Origin: Arion vulgaris
Lineage: Eukaryota > Mollusca > Gastropoda > Stylommatophora > Arionidae
Assembly (NCBI GenBank): GCA_020796225.1
Contig: CM036758.1
Span: forward strand, 31,961,647 to 32,025,646
Direction: 5' to 3'
DNA: 64,000 nt
The notes beneath the pieces were generated by a model. It did not search any database. It saw nothing but the letters and a program-made list of their open reading frames with translations, and was not told the DNA's origin. Below are positions 31,280 to 42,624 of this stretch, in pieces. How positions within the stretch are numbered: the first letter of the stretch is position 1; the number at the start of each line of letters is the position of its first letter. The position numbers and the translations under genes are program-made.

Positions 31280-33145
31280 AAATACAATACACCGAGCTTC
31301 ATGATAGGGGAAGTAACTCAATAATTACTAGTTTACGCATCGCAAATTCTAGGTATTCTCCCTTGAGCTACGTAATAAAAGCAGCGCCGGATTAGCCTAG
31401 TAGCAGAAGTAGCAAATGCTACGGGCCCGCGCTTCTGGGGGGCCCCGCGCCTATGTGACAGAGCTAAGCTGTCACTAGTCATAAACAAGGGACCAAGGTT
31501 GGGAGGTGGGCAATAATATCCCCCTTTCATTTTTTTTTATTTATGTTATTTATTTTTCTGGCTCAGCATAAATAAATGCTTATACAAATAAAGTAAAGGA
31601 ACATACATCATACTTATCAAAAACAACATGTGAGGAATTTATCCATCTAATTGCATTAAGCTTACTGGGTCATATTATTTGCGAAATTAAGAAATGCAAG
31701 TAGTATTCCGTATCACTGGACTCTACTCCAGACATTTCGCATGTGGACCAGCTCACTCTAATAGTGCGCTATGTGTTACCATCTGAACCAATGGAAAGGT
31801 TTGTGAAGTTCTTGGTTATGGAAGGTCATACTGCTGAACAACTCGCCCAAAGTTTACTTGATGTTTTAAAGAAAAATGGCATTGATATCAAAGACTGTCG
31901 TGGTCAAAGCTATGACGGGAGACCCACCCAGAACTAGGGTTGTCTTTTTAACAATTCACAGAAAAAAAAAACTACCGAACATATTCTCATACAAGTTGGC
32001 CACATGATGAAAAACAACGTTTAGTGTATGCATTATAATTATTGATTAAAAAATTCGTCACTCCTGTTGTTCGTTTGCTTGATAAAGGCCTTGTTGGTCG
32101 AAATATTTCTGTATGTTGTCATTGTTTGTGTAATTTGTAAAACTACAGTACTTTGTGATTACGTGTTTTGCCAATCAAATAGTTTTACAGCAGTCTCGTC
32201 TATATTGTGATTATTCCCAAATGTAGAAATAGTCTTACGAATTTACTTGTCTTTAATGATTACTAACTGCAGCGGAGAAAGTTCTTTTTCAACATTAAAG
32301 CGTATAAAAAGTGAGTTAAGGAACACGATGGTTAAGGAACACGTGAGTTAAGGATCGTCTAAATAACCTCACCTTAATAAACATTGAATGTAATTGACTT
32401 ATAGAAATTGATTTGTCTAGTATTATCTCTAAATTTGCTAATTGTCTAATTGTCTAAATTGTCTAAATCGAGACAAGTTTGTTTGTAAAGTTGTGTTTTA
32501 TTATTTATTATCATACAAAACCTAGGGCCCGCGCTAAATTTGCCACGGGCCCCGCGCTGGCCTAATCCGGCACTGAATAAAAGCCGGCGGAATGCGGGAG
32601 GGCCATTCAGTCAGAACTGTTTGAAATTGAACACGACTTTGCTAGCGCATTTCCGACATGTTTGGTCGGGTATTTTCCGGTTTCGTTTGCCGAGCTACCG
32701 AGTTAGTGCTTGAGCAACGCTGTGAGTTATGAATGTTACATAGAATGCTTTTTGCTGAGTCAACCGTGCGTTTGTTGTGTGTGTGTGTATTCAGAAAATG
32801 GCGGACAGCGGTTATGACGAACAAGCTCAATCTGCCGTATGCAGTTATATTGCGGGTGCAGAAAGCTGGATTTTATCGTGATTGATGTTCCCTTCGACAA
32901 GAATTGCAATTCAAGTGATGAAGTTTTGTGTTGCTACATTAGCGACGGCCATATGCATTTTATGCGGAGCAGGTTACTTTTTGTGGCGGTACGCGGCTGT
33001 TTCATTCTGGAATTAGTTCACACAGGAAACATTTCATAGATGTTATCATTTCGTGTGATTTTCATTGGCACAGGAACGGAGCAATTTTGGGGTGACCCGT
33101 TGCAGTGAAGTTGGAACCGTACTTATGAACTATGAACTATGATGT
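31280..33145 (+). mobile_element. Retroelement-like repeat, copy 2, carrying a hAT insertion
   Basis: The left part (31280-31381) and right part (32584-33145) form one repeat, ending cttatgaactatgaactatg. The right part is almost identical to 14224-14790. It has a region starting ATGGCGGACAGCGG that opens MADSGYDEQAQSAVCSYIA. A second frame, 32839-33039, reads KLDFIVIDVPFDKNCNSSDE and CCYISDGHMHFMRSRLLF. Both copies keep these words, which suggests derivation from a coding transcript. Not recognised. Confidence 0.65.
31382..32575 (+). mobile_element. Internally deleted hAT transposon (ZMYM/DUF4371-like transposase)
   Basis: Terminal inverted repeats cagcgccggattag and ctaatccggcactg; exact 8-bp duplication aataaaag at 31374-31381 and 32576-32583. 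Inside are two transposase pieces: SLDSTPDISHVDQLTLIVRY plus GIDIKDCRGQSYDG (31710-31930), and SGESSFSTLKRIKSELRN plus DRLNNLTLINIECN (about 32270-32395), the C-terminal hAT dimerisation region. The catalytic middle is gone, so the element is non-autonomous. Confidence 0.93.
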
Positions 33146-33369
33146 TGACAACAGCATGAGACGGGTGTTGTTGCACCACTCAAATGTGTACGGAGGTGGA
33201 CTACATTTCAAGAAAGAAAGTGTTTGTGAATAACAATATGTTTTAAGTTTTTCTTGAGTGCAATATAATAAAAAATGAACTTGTAGTCAGGATTAAGTTT
33301 TCATTTGTTATTATTTTTGTTAGTGTTATTATTCTAAGATTCTAAAGCCGAAGGATTGACTTAATTGCA
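33146..33369. other. No gene seen
   Basis: AT-rich; nothing recognised. Confidence 0.4.
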
Positions 33370-33590
33370 CCGGTTTTTAAAAAATCCCATATGGCTCAGT
33401 GGTTCTTCTCCGCAGAAATGGCATCCATCTTTCGACAGTATTGCACAAAACACGAATTCCGTATCTCCTGAAACAATCGTAGAGGTCATTGAAAAATTAA
33501 CTTACGAACAGAACAGCCTGGATTCAAACCCACGACCTTTAGAACGCAACGCAAAGGTGTAACCACTTAGCCACAGAGACCCTCAGTGTT
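33370..33590 (-). mobile_element. SINE-E, reference copy
   Basis: The minus strand head ggtctctgtggctaagtgg (A box), ggtcgtgggtttgaatccag (B box), body with gaaacaatc-type block, tacggaattcgtgttttgtg, caatactgtcgaaagatgga and gccatttctgcggagaag, ending in a tatgggattttt region. Strong tRNA-Ser/Leu-like head. Confidence 0.88.
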
Positions 33591-33639
33591 ATTATTAATA
33601 TTACTTTACTATTATTGTTAAATGTGCGATCAGTCGTAC

Positions 33640-34230
33640 TGTATGAATCCCAGACATAGAAAACAAGTAACAAAATAAGAGAGGCTTTGAGGGAAGATGG
33701 ACCAGAAGAATTCTTCCAATTCGCTGGGACCAGAGAATACTAAATACTAAGATCACCCGTCGCACAGACATCAACAATATCAACGAATAAATCAAACGTA
33801 GACAATGGAGGAAGTGGTTGGGACATACATTAAGAAAGTAGAATACCACATACACATGTTGGGACATACATTAAGAAAGTAGAATACCACATACACATGT
33901 TGGGACATACATTAAGAATATAGAATACCACATACACATGTTGGGACATACATTAAGAATATAGAATACCACATACACATGTTGGGACATACATTAAGAA
34001 TATAGAATACCACATACACATGTTGGGACATACATTAAGAATATAGAATACCACATACACATTTGGTTTTTAAATGGAATCTGGGAATCAAGACAGGTAG
34101 AGAACGATTTAGTTAGACATGGCGACCAACTGTAGACAGAGAAAGAAGAGAGGCGGGAAAGATCTGGAATGAACTAAGTTGTCTTGCTACAGACATATCT
34201 GGTTAAAGGAAATTTGTTGATGCCCTATGC
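33640..34230 (+). mobile_element. LINE C-terminal fragment containing a 41-bp array
   Basis: RWTRRILPIRWDQRILNTKI, TRRTDINNIN, WLGHTLRK, then six 41-bp repeats, then a stretch with WNELSCLATDI and a terminal FVDALCFTGS. The outer parts fit the usual order of a LINE ORF2 tail; the array has grown exactly at the GHTLRK motif. Confidence 0.8.
33817..34062. repeat. 41-bp tandem array, six copies
   Basis: Unit gttgggacatacattaagaa, then tatagaataccacatacaca and t. The first two units have 'aagtag' in place of 'atatag'. The unit is a piece of the surrounding LINE ORF. Confidence 0.95.
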
Positions 34231-34410
34231 TTCACGGGGAGCTAAGAGAAGGAAAAGATTATTGTAACAGACAAGAACAGGTTTTTGTTGTTGTTGTTGT
34301 CAATGCCAACAAACATTTTACACACAAAAACAAACTTTTTACTGAAGATCTTTGCCTTTATCCATCTTGGCTAATATGTTTACTTTTTTTTTGTTTAGCG
34401 TATAAAAACA
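34231..34410. other. Unassigned
   Basis: Contains a (GTT)n run at 34281-34300; no other feature. Confidence 0.45.
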
Positions 34411-34419
34411 TGTTTAAAA

Positions 34420-34690
34420 TTTACAATACAGCAAGCCCCTTGGCAAACCCTTTTGACTGTATCAATTTTCCTACAAGCCAGTTTTGTCACCCTTCTCTCA
34501 TAAGGAAGCATAAATCCGCAACCAAGGTCTTCCAATCCATCCTATCCAGGACCATATTTTCCAGATCTCCCCAATCTCTTCCCATTTTAACCCGATTTCT
34601 TGTCGATTTACCAGTCGTTTCATGAGTCCTTCCTTTACGGGTCTCTTCTTCCTCGTGTGGCTTGCTATGAATTCCCTTGACGGAGGTTTC
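34420..34690 (-). mobile_element. Possible LINE tail fragment
   Basis: The minus strand has ETTGKSTRNRVKMGRDWGDL, resembling 'RGRPR...W..' tails, adjacent to a SINE-A remnant. Weak. Confidence 0.4.
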
Positions 34691-34734
34691 TGTGGGTATC
34701 TAGTATTTTTTACGGGGTGGGGTAGCTAGCCCCA

Positions 34735-34826
34735 CGCTTAACTCTCGTAGTCACCTCTTATGCGTGGCAGGTAACAGTGGTTCTATTCTTTACCCCAAAT
34801 TTATGCCCTAGTAAACACTCGGACGA
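34735..34826 (-). mobile_element. SINE-A, 5' third only
   Basis: cgtagtcacctcttatgc, gtggcaggtaacagtggttc and tattctttaccccaaattta match SINE-A in reverse. Confidence 0.75.
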
Positions 34827-34959
34827 ACAAATCAGTTTACGAACTAAAAAAACATCAGATAGAAACAATATTATTCACAAGATTTGTATGTAATTCTGTA
34901 CATGTGAAATCTCTGTTGTTGTGTATAGCTTGGAAACATGGCGAGTCACCAAGTTGAAT

Positions 34960-35345
34960 ACAAATAAGATTCAGACCTTTGTTAACGGATGTCTCCGGTG
35001 TATTCTCAGACTGAGATAGTATGATACAATTGTAACTACAGAACTGTGGATAAGAACAGGACAGGAACTCATTATGACCCAGTTTAAGAGGAGAAAATGT
35101 CGATGGATCGGACATACTCTACTGAAGATACAATCGAGTGTCACTAGACAAGTACTTGAGTGGAACCCGCAAGGAAACCGGAAAAGGGGACATTCTAAAC
35201 AGACTTGGAGACGAAGTCTTCTTAAAGGAACTGAAAGCTGCTCGAATATCCTCGGAGACCATAAAGAAAGCAACCAGAGACCAGGAAAAGTGACGAGCAA
35301 CTGTTGAGGTCCTATGCTCCACGAGGAGCGGAGATGAATACGTCA
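34960..35345 (+). mobile_element. LINE C-terminal ORF fragment
   Basis: Encodes FVNGCLRCILRLR, ELIMTQFKRRKCRWIGHTLL, KIQSSVTRQVLEWNPQGNRK, RGHSKQTWRRSLLKG and, after a break, a terminal GPMLHEERR. Standard ORF2 tail order; 77 codons open at 35074-35307. Confidence 0.8.
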
Positions 35346-35439
35346 AATCAGTATGTCATGTAATTCTGTATAGAATACAGCAGATGAATTTATAGACTGC
35401 CTTCCATTATAAACTGTGTTTTTAAATGTTGCTCTCTTC

Positions 35440-38400
35440 TTCTTCTTCTTCTTCAATGATCCAGCGGCACTTGAGCTTTTACCCTTCGGCCCAATGCTAT
35501 GTAGTGGTATCTGCATGTGTCTATAAGTTGTTCTTTTGTTCCGTATAGTGTGTTCCATTTATCTGGCCTTGGAGGAAGGAGGATCTTTCTGATGTCTTCT
35601 AGTGCTTGGCACTTGAAGAGAGTGGTGTGAACGTTTCATGATGATGTGCACACAGTTGGCACTCTGGAGTGTGTTGTGGATGAATTCTGTTCAAGTGATT
35701 ATTAAGTGTTATGTGTTGGGTTCGGAGTCTAAAAATGGTGCTCTGATCTCTTCTTGTAAGGTGGTTGATGTTGTCATTAAGGTTAGGGCTGGCCATATGG
35801 GTGTACACATCTCTTCCTGTGTTTCCCATGGCCCATCTGTTCAGCCAAATTTCCTTATTTGTTGTCATTAGGATTTGCTTTGCTGTATGGAGAGTTGTTG
35901 CTGTGATTGGTTGTTCCTGTGTTGACCCTTTCTTGGCTAGCCTATCTGCTTTGTCATTTCCAGGTGTGTTTGAATGTCCAGGGATCCACTGCATGGTTAT
36001 TTTGATGTCATGTGATGTAATAAGTCTGTCAATATCTAGGGCTATATGGGATAGTTCAGATTTACAATGTCCACCATCCTCTAGGGCTTGAAGGGCAGAC
36101 ATTGAATCTGTGAAGATAATTATGTTTTGTGCCTTTGATGGAAAGGCATCGAAAACAGTCTTCAGGTGGTACAACGCTGCTTCTATCGCATGCATTTCAG
36201 CCTCATAATTGGAGCATATCTCCCCGCATGCACCAAACAGCTCTTCGGATGATCTGTCTGGGTATTGTATATATGCTCCGAACCTGCTTTGATGGTGGCT
36301 TTAAATGCAGATCCATCAGTATAGACATGTATCCATTCTTGGGGATAGGCATCAATGGTTCTTTGAGATGCTATCATAAGGCTGACTGGGTCGGAGCGTT
36401 TAGTTGCTTCATCTGTCAATTTTGTTCTAATTTCAGGTGTATTCAAGAGTGTATGTGGTGGTAAGTTTGCTATTACTCTCTGCAGCTGCTGTCTTGTTTC
36501 TGGAAGGTGGAATCTGTCTTTGATTTCACTGACATGGTGGAGGATTGACTTTTGTTTAATTCTGTTTCTCTGTTTCCACTTCTCGACAAGTAGTTTATTG
36601 GGGTGATCTTGATTCATTCTTTTGCTCCTTTCATAAGCTTCAACAGCAGCTTTGTCCCTTCGCAACCCAAGAGGTTCCACATTTGTGTGTATTTCACATG
36701 CGGCGGTTGGTGTTGACCTCATTGCTCCGCTGATTAGACGTAAGGCATTGTTCTGTACTCTGTCCAGGAAATCAAGGTTTGTCTTGGAGCAAGTTGTTAG
36801 AAGAGCACTGTTGTACTCTATTGCAGAGCGGATGTAACCAAGATATAGGCCTCTCAGAGTATCTTTGTCTGATCCCCATGTTGTGCCAGCAAGCTTCTTC
36901 AATAGCTGTAATCTTCTTAATGCTTTGTTCTTTACATTCACAACATGCTTCTTCAGGTTAAGCTGGCGGTCAAGTGTTACTCCAAGATATGTGGGGTGTT
37001 GTTCTTTTAGCAGTTGGTGATTGTCTAGATTTAATGTGATATTCTGTTTGGCAACTTTGTGGCTAATAGTGAAGATGGTATACACTGTTTGGCACAGTTT
37101 ATCTTAGTTTCCATGTCTGGCAGTAGTCATGGAGTTTTCTAGGTCTCGTTAAGTTTACGTGCTCCACTTTCTATCCTCATGACTTTGCCAAATAGCCAGG
37201 TCGTCTGCGATAGCGCTTTTTCAGCCGTAATCTGACTTGCAAGGTCATTGATGTATATGAGGAAGAGGGTGCAACTTAGGGATGAGCCCTGTGGTAAACC
37301 CTCTTTCTAAGACCTCCTTAGATGAAATTGCATCATTGATTTTTGTCTGGATCGTACGGTCAATTAAGTACTTAATCCAGTTGTACAATTTCCCATGTAT
37401 TCCAATGTCCATCATCTTCATAAGAAGGCCTTTTCTCCATACTCGATCGTAAGCCTGCTGCAGGTCAAAGAAAATGGCTACTGTGTGTTTGTTGTTCTGG
37501 AAGCTGTCGTGTATTCTTTGAGTAAGCCTAAAGAGTTGGTCCTCTGTGCAGTTGCCAGATCTAAATCCCGCCTGTTCGTGGCAGAGTGTTGGTACTTTCA
37601 AGAAACCAGTAGAGACGACAATTTACAATTTTCTCAGCTAATTTCCCTAGACATGATGTTAGGGAGATTGGTCGGTAGCTTCTGGGTTCACCTGGGGGTT
37701 TGGTGTTTTTCAGGATAGGGATAATATGGGCCTCCTCCAGGCTTTGGGAGCATTCCATTTCTCCATGTCATATTAATTAGATGGAGAACTGCTACCTTCC
37801 CTATTGGACCCAAGTTTAGAAGCATCTCGTTGTGGATCTTATCTGGTCCAGGAGACTTTCTAAGTTTCAATTTCTTTAATGCCTGTTCTAATTCCTGTCT
37901 ACTAATTTCTTTCTCAAAAATAGAAGCATTTACTGTTTGAGCTTTTTCTTGTTGCTTCAAGTGGTTCAGACGCTTTCTGTCTATCTCTGTGAGTTCCCCG
38001 CTCTGTTCACTGATGCAAAGTAACGGTTGAAGTGCTCTGCTTTTTCTGGTCTTCAATGATTGTTTTCCTTCCATCTATCACTGGTTTGGGATTTGTCTTC
38101 CTACTATCCCCAGACAGATTGTTGACCAACGCCCAGGCTTTATTTCCATTACGTCTGAAGTCTAGTTTTGAGCATGTGTCTATCCATTTTTCATTTTTAG
38201 CCTTCCTAACTGCAAGTTTTACTTTTGCACAAGCTTTATTGTACTGCACTTTTATGTCCAGTGATGGTGTGGACTCTAGTGTTTTCCTTAATGCGCTTCT
38301 TTCATAGATGGTGTCTTGTATGTCTTGGTTCCAAAATGGTTTGTGTGATTTCCGGCTGCCCCTTTGGGATACATAATGATGAGGCTTTCAGAATTGCTTT

Positions 38401-39530
38401 TGTTACTTCTTCATTGAAAGTCTCAACACTGCTGGCTTCAACTTGTGAAAGCAGAGAGTCAGTTGTTTCTTGAAAAGTCTCCAGTTAGCTTTTTTGAAGT
38501 TCCACCGTGTTTTTGCTTTCGACAGGCTCTACTTACAGTTGTTATAGTAGTAAGGAGTGGTTTGTGATCACTTCCGATATCATCAAGTATTTGAGAATGG
38601 CAGGATTCTGTCAAGTCGGATGAGCAGATGGTCAGGTCAGGTCGAGTAAGTGAGAGGTGAGCTCTGTGCAGCAGAGTTGGTGGAGATTCTGCATTCTGTA
38701 ATACTGATAGATTTGTTGTATCACATAGCTCTTCTATTAATTTTCCTGTCCTGTTGTTGTCTGGGTAGCCCCAACTGGAGAGTGTCCATTTAAGTCACCG
38801 GCTAAAATAGTTTTGCGATACTGTGTGTTGTGCAGTTTGAGTGTTTTCTGCGGGGGGTATAGATGTTGTATATGGTATATTTTCCTCCAGAGTGCCAGAT
38901 AGTAATTTGTTGCACATCTGTGGGATGGGCTGTTGTAAGCTGTGATGCATCTCCTTGAATGTCGTTACGTATGTATGTGACTATGCCTCGGCAGTCAGTA
39001 CACCTACAGGGATAACTAGTGTATCCAGTCAAGTGCAGGTCACTGTCTTTGTGTAGGGTTTCTTGCAAAAGGGCCACATGTACCTTGTGGTCATGTAATA
39101 ATTTTGAGAGTTCAATCTTTTTGTTTCTTAGGCCACAGATGTTTAATTGTAGGATATTAAGTGAATGTTTGTTCTTTTGGTCATCTGACATCTGTAGGTC
39201 CTTCTTCCTCCAAGGGTTTTGTGTATTTCTATGTTTGCATTTGTTTGTTTTGTTTTTCCCAGTAGTCAATTTTTCGCATAGAACAGCCCGGTTACCCTCT
39301 GTCTGGCGCGGACCTTGATATTCGAGTCGACGTCCGATCTCGCTTGAATTTCTATTATTGTTGTACATAGCATTGAAAAGCTGGGGAGTCTGTGGATTTC
39401 CTACCCACCCCGGACAGGAGCCAGAATAATACTGCCATAGCACTAGTGGATGAGGGGGCTTTCTGTGTCGCTTAATGATACTGCAGCCAAGGTAGGGTTC
39501 GCTGTTCTCATTCCCCGCCACCAGATTGCC
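35440..39530 (-). mobile_element. Near full-length LINE with endonuclease, RT and RNase H (frameshifted)
   Basis: Minus strand, in order. Endonuclease N-terminus (about 39140-38810): NILQLNICGLRNKKIELSKL, ALLQETLHKD, YIRNDIQGD. Linker (38250-37690): LRKSPGPDKIHNEMLLNLG. RT: PRSYRPISLTSCLGKLAEKI, EQAGFRSGNCTEDQLFRLTQ, AIFFDLQQAYDRVWRKGLL, LPQGSSLSCTLFLIYINDLA, and the catalytic region IADDLAIWQSH near 37200 in a shifted frame. Thumb: PTYLGVTLDRQLNLKKH. RNase H (36300-35800): HVYTDGSAFKA, EAEMHAIEAALYH, IFTDSMSALQALED, WIPGHSNTPGNDKADRLAKK, all catalytic acids and the His present. Then IFRLRTQHITLNNHLNRIHP and CQLCAHHHE. At least seven frame breaks make it inactive. Part of the endonuclease (38250-38800) is badly decayed. 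The 3' end, ccgaagggtaaaagctcaag with a gaagaag tail, is shared with SINE-F. Confidence 0.93.
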
Positions 39531-40140
39531 TGCTGGTCACGCCGAGCTCAGTTATACTCTAGGCTTGTGTCCAAATGTTCAAGGCAAGAGGATCATCACG
39601 TCCTGAGTCACTGCGCCTGTACGATGGATGTCAGCCGTCAGAAAGCAGCACACATTGGTTCTCTATCCTCAGATCTAGTTAGTACCCCTCTGACTTCTTT
39701 CCAACCACAGAGGGTGCATGTACATTGTCAAATATTATACAAATGTTTACCACATCTACTCAGTTATGCTGTAGTGCTGTGCCAGATCTGAATGGTCATA
39801 TGAGAGGCCATTAGAGCTCTCACTGTGGTTAAGAGTATTGGAGGGAAAAAGGGACGTGGGTAGGGGAAAGAAAGGAGGAAGTGGGAGGGTTAAGCAGGAT
39901 TACTCCCGCCCACTCATGTTGTTTAGCCAGTCAGCCGAGACTGTTGCCCGGGTGTGGCACGTGGAGCCAAACATGAGCTAGGTGAGAGTGGGGACCAAAT
40001 AGGATCATGACTATCCATGGACATACCCAGGATACGGCTGTCATTTTCCGTGAGGTACTAACCCCTACCTTCTCACCCAACACCCCAAAAATGTTGCTCT
40101 CGTGGGCGTATACTACCAGTTTAAGTCTAGGCACGCTCCT
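39531..40140 (-). mobile_element. Probable 5' extension of the 35.4-39.5 kb LINE
   Basis: The minus strand has an open run (39931-40134, MPRLKLVVYAHESNIFGVLG) and G-rich, purine-rich stretches, with no other recognised element before 40140. It may be ORF1 or 5' UTR of the LINE; assigned only by adjacency. Confidence 0.4.
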
Positions 40141-40144
40141 TTCA

Positions 40145-40640
40145 GTTCTAGTAACAGGCCAACAGGCTAAAAATGAGAATGATCAAATGCTATATATATC
40201 CTATATTAATGTATGGCCCGGAAACATGGACAATGAACAAGCAGTTAGAAGACAGAATTGATGCATTTGAGATGTGGATATATAGAAGAATAGGCAGAGT
40301 TTCATGGACAGAAAAACAGACAAATAAACAAGTTTAGGAAAACTAGGCATGAAGAAACAATTATTAAGAGAAATAAAATTTCAGACAAATAAAGTATTTT
40401 GGGCACATAAAAGACATGACACCATGATAAAACATTTACTAGAGGGAAAATTTAAGGGGGGAAGAGCAAGAGGAAGACCGAGAGATAAGTGGGAGGAAAC
40501 TTTAAGAAATGAACAGGTTACAGTCTGGCAGTGTGCAACACCAAGGCGAAAGACAGAGGATGCTGGAGATTCATTGCAGCCAACCTTCGATGTGGAGACG
40601 GCACCTGATAATGATGATGATGAACAGAAGAAGAAGGTGT
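40145..40640 (+). mobile_element. LINE C-terminal ORF fragment
   Basis: With frame changes: GPETWTMNKQ, DRIDAFEMWIYRRIGRVSWT, KQLLREIKFQTNKVF (family 'R-x-I-K-Y-F-G-H'), HDTMIKHLLEGKFKGGRARG and RPRDKWEETL, ending at a poly-Asp/Lys stretch. 116 codons open at 40349-40699. Confidence 0.8.
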
Positions 40641-40689
40641 GTGGCATAAACCAACATTATTATTCACCCCTGCTTTGCCGGAGTCCGCA

Positions 40690-40730
40690 AGGTGTGTAGT
40701 GTGTAGTGTGTAGTGTGTAGTGTGTAGGGA
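40690..40730. repeat. (TGTGTAG)n microsatellite
   Basis: About five copies of gtgtgta followed by 'ggaatagtaacagtgcc'. Confidence 0.9.
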
Positions 40731-40892
40731 ATAGTAACAGTGCCACCTACAAGGCATGTCGTAAGAGAAAGAAGAAGAATTTGTTACTATTAATGCTTCT
40801 TAAGATAACCAATTTGCATATTTTTTCTTGTGCCAGGCCATGGGATTTGTACATCCGCTTTCAACATAAGAGTGAGTTTTTGTTTTCTTTTA

Positions 40893-41255
40893 TCAGAACA
40901 TGGAGACCAACAAACATGGAGACCAACAAACATGGAGATCAACAAACATGGAGACCAACAAACATGGAGACCAACAAACATGGAGACCAACAAACATGGA
41001 GACCAACAAACATGGAGACCAACAAACATTGAGACCAACAAACATGGAGACCAACAAACATGGAGACCAACAAACATTGAGACCAACAAACATGGAGACC
41101 AACAAACATGGAGACCAACAAACATTGAGACCAACAAACATGTAGACCAACAAACATGGAGACCAACAAACATTGAGACCAACAAACATGGAGACCAACA
41201 AACATGGAGACCAACAAACATGGAGACCAACAAACATGGAGACCAACAAACATTA
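40893..41255. repeat. 16-bp satellite with 48-bp higher-order pattern
   Basis: About 22 copies of catggagaccaacaaa. A variant with 'cattgag' recurs at 41027, 41075, 41123 and 41171, exactly every 48 bp. ORFs on both strands (METNKHGDQQTWRPTN repeated) are by-products, since three 16-bp units equal 16 codons. Confidence 0.96.
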
Positions 41256-41334
41256 TTTTGTTAAATTAAAAAAATTCACGTTTTATTTATAAGAAAGACA
41301 AAGCCAACAATAATCAAGTTCATTACAAGATGTT

Positions 41335-41830
41335 TACAAGTGCTATCTCTACCTGCTATATTCGAGTGCTATCTCCACCTGCTATCTTCGAGTGCTATCT
41401 CTACCTGCACTGTTCACCTGCTCTATTCACCCGCTATCTTCACCTGCACTGTTCACCTGCTCTATTCACCCGCTATCTTCACCTGCTCTATTCACCCGTT
41501 ATCTTCACCTGCTTTGTTCACCTGCTCTGTTCACCTGCTCTGTTCACCTGCTTTGTTCATCTGATCTGTTCACCTGCTCTGTTCACCTGTTTTGTTCATA
41601 TGATCTGTTCACCTGCTCTGTTCACCTGCTCTGTTCATCTGCTCTGTTCCCCTGATCTGTTCACCTGCTCTGTTCACCTGATCTGTTCATCTGCTCTGTT
41701 CACCTGATCTGTTCACCTGCTTTGTTCACCTACTTTGTTCACCTGCTCTGTTCACCTGCTTTGTTCACCTGCTATCTTAACCTGCTTTGATCATCTGCTA
41801 TTTTCACCTGCTACCTTTACCTGTGTTTTT
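41335..41830. repeat. 15-bp satellite
   Basis: Over 30 degenerate copies of ctgctctgttcacct. Open frames (FTCSVHLLCSPAL type) are five-codon repeats and not genes. It sits 80 bp from the 16-bp array. Confidence 0.94.
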
Positions 41831-41835
41831 TCTAG

Positions 41836-42580
41836 GCAACAAATGATTGTTAGACATGGACCATTGTCAAAGCAGCAAAGAAGATCATCAATACCTTTGA
41901 ATGCAAATCTAGGCAACAAATGATTGTTAGACATGGACCATTGACAACACGACAGAGAAGATCATCAATACCTTTGAATGCAAATGTTACAGAAGAGAAC
42001 TTAGAATATCATGGACATAGAAAAGAACAAATGCTTCTGTTCTACAACAGCTTAATATTATTAAGAACAGTTATTAAAGAACATAAAAACAAGGGAAATT
42101 AAATATTTCGGACGCATCAAACGACATGAGTGCATAGAGAAGATAACTCTGGAGGGACCGGTTCCTGAAAGAAGAATGAGAGGAAGACCTAGAAGAAGAT
42201 GGGTGCATGTTGTCATTGATGAGCTAAGAATGATTCTTCTTCTTCTTTGCGTTCGTTCTTTACGACCAATTTTAATCACTCTTTGTGTATGTTTGATCTT
42301 TGCCAAGAACGTGTATACGTTGCACATTGGTTTGGTAGGCCCATAAACGCATAGACTTCTACACGTTTAGGACACATGCATCCGATTTCAGCCAAACCTC
42401 CTTAGTCGCCTCTTACGACATGCATGGCAGGTAACAGTGGTTCTATTTTTACATCCCAAATTTGGGCCCCGGTAACCACTCGGGCGGCTAAGAATGATTA
42501 CTGCTGGCGTCATGCATCTTACACAGAATAGAGAGTTTTTCAGGACTGTTGTCATGGGAGCCAAGTTCCAGAAGAGACAA
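41836..42580 (+). mobile_element. LINE C-terminal ORF fragment, split by SINE-A, with a 73-bp duplication
   Basis: The segment ctaggcaacaaatgattgtt to cctttgaatgcaaat occurs twice (about 41835-41907 and 41908-41983). Downstream: a frame with the family words 'EIKYFGRIKRHECIEKI', 'GPVPERRMRGRPRRRW' and 'DELRMI', interrupted by SINE-A, then 'RIESFSGLLSWEPSSRRDK'. It ends in gatgatgata. Confidence 0.78.
42236..42486 (-). mobile_element. SINE-A with 13-bp TSD
   Basis: Minus orientation, from cttcttcttctttgcgttcg to ccactcgggcg. Flanked by gctaagaatgatt at 42223-42235 and 42487-42499. The duplication restores the LINE reading across the insertion. Confidence 0.93.
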
Positions 42581-42624
42581 GCTACTTGATGATGATAATG
42601 ATTATCTTCTCCTGCTTTGTTGAC

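Noticed and set aside
33500..33590. Possible tRNA-Leu or tRNA-Ser gene on the minus strand
   Set aside because: It is the SINE-E head, repeated at 5957-6195, 22890-23085 and 45960-46205 with the same body.
40790..41264. Several 80-147-codon ORFs on both strands
   Set aside because: By-products of the 16-bp satellite; no non-repetitive sequence beyond the array supports a gene.
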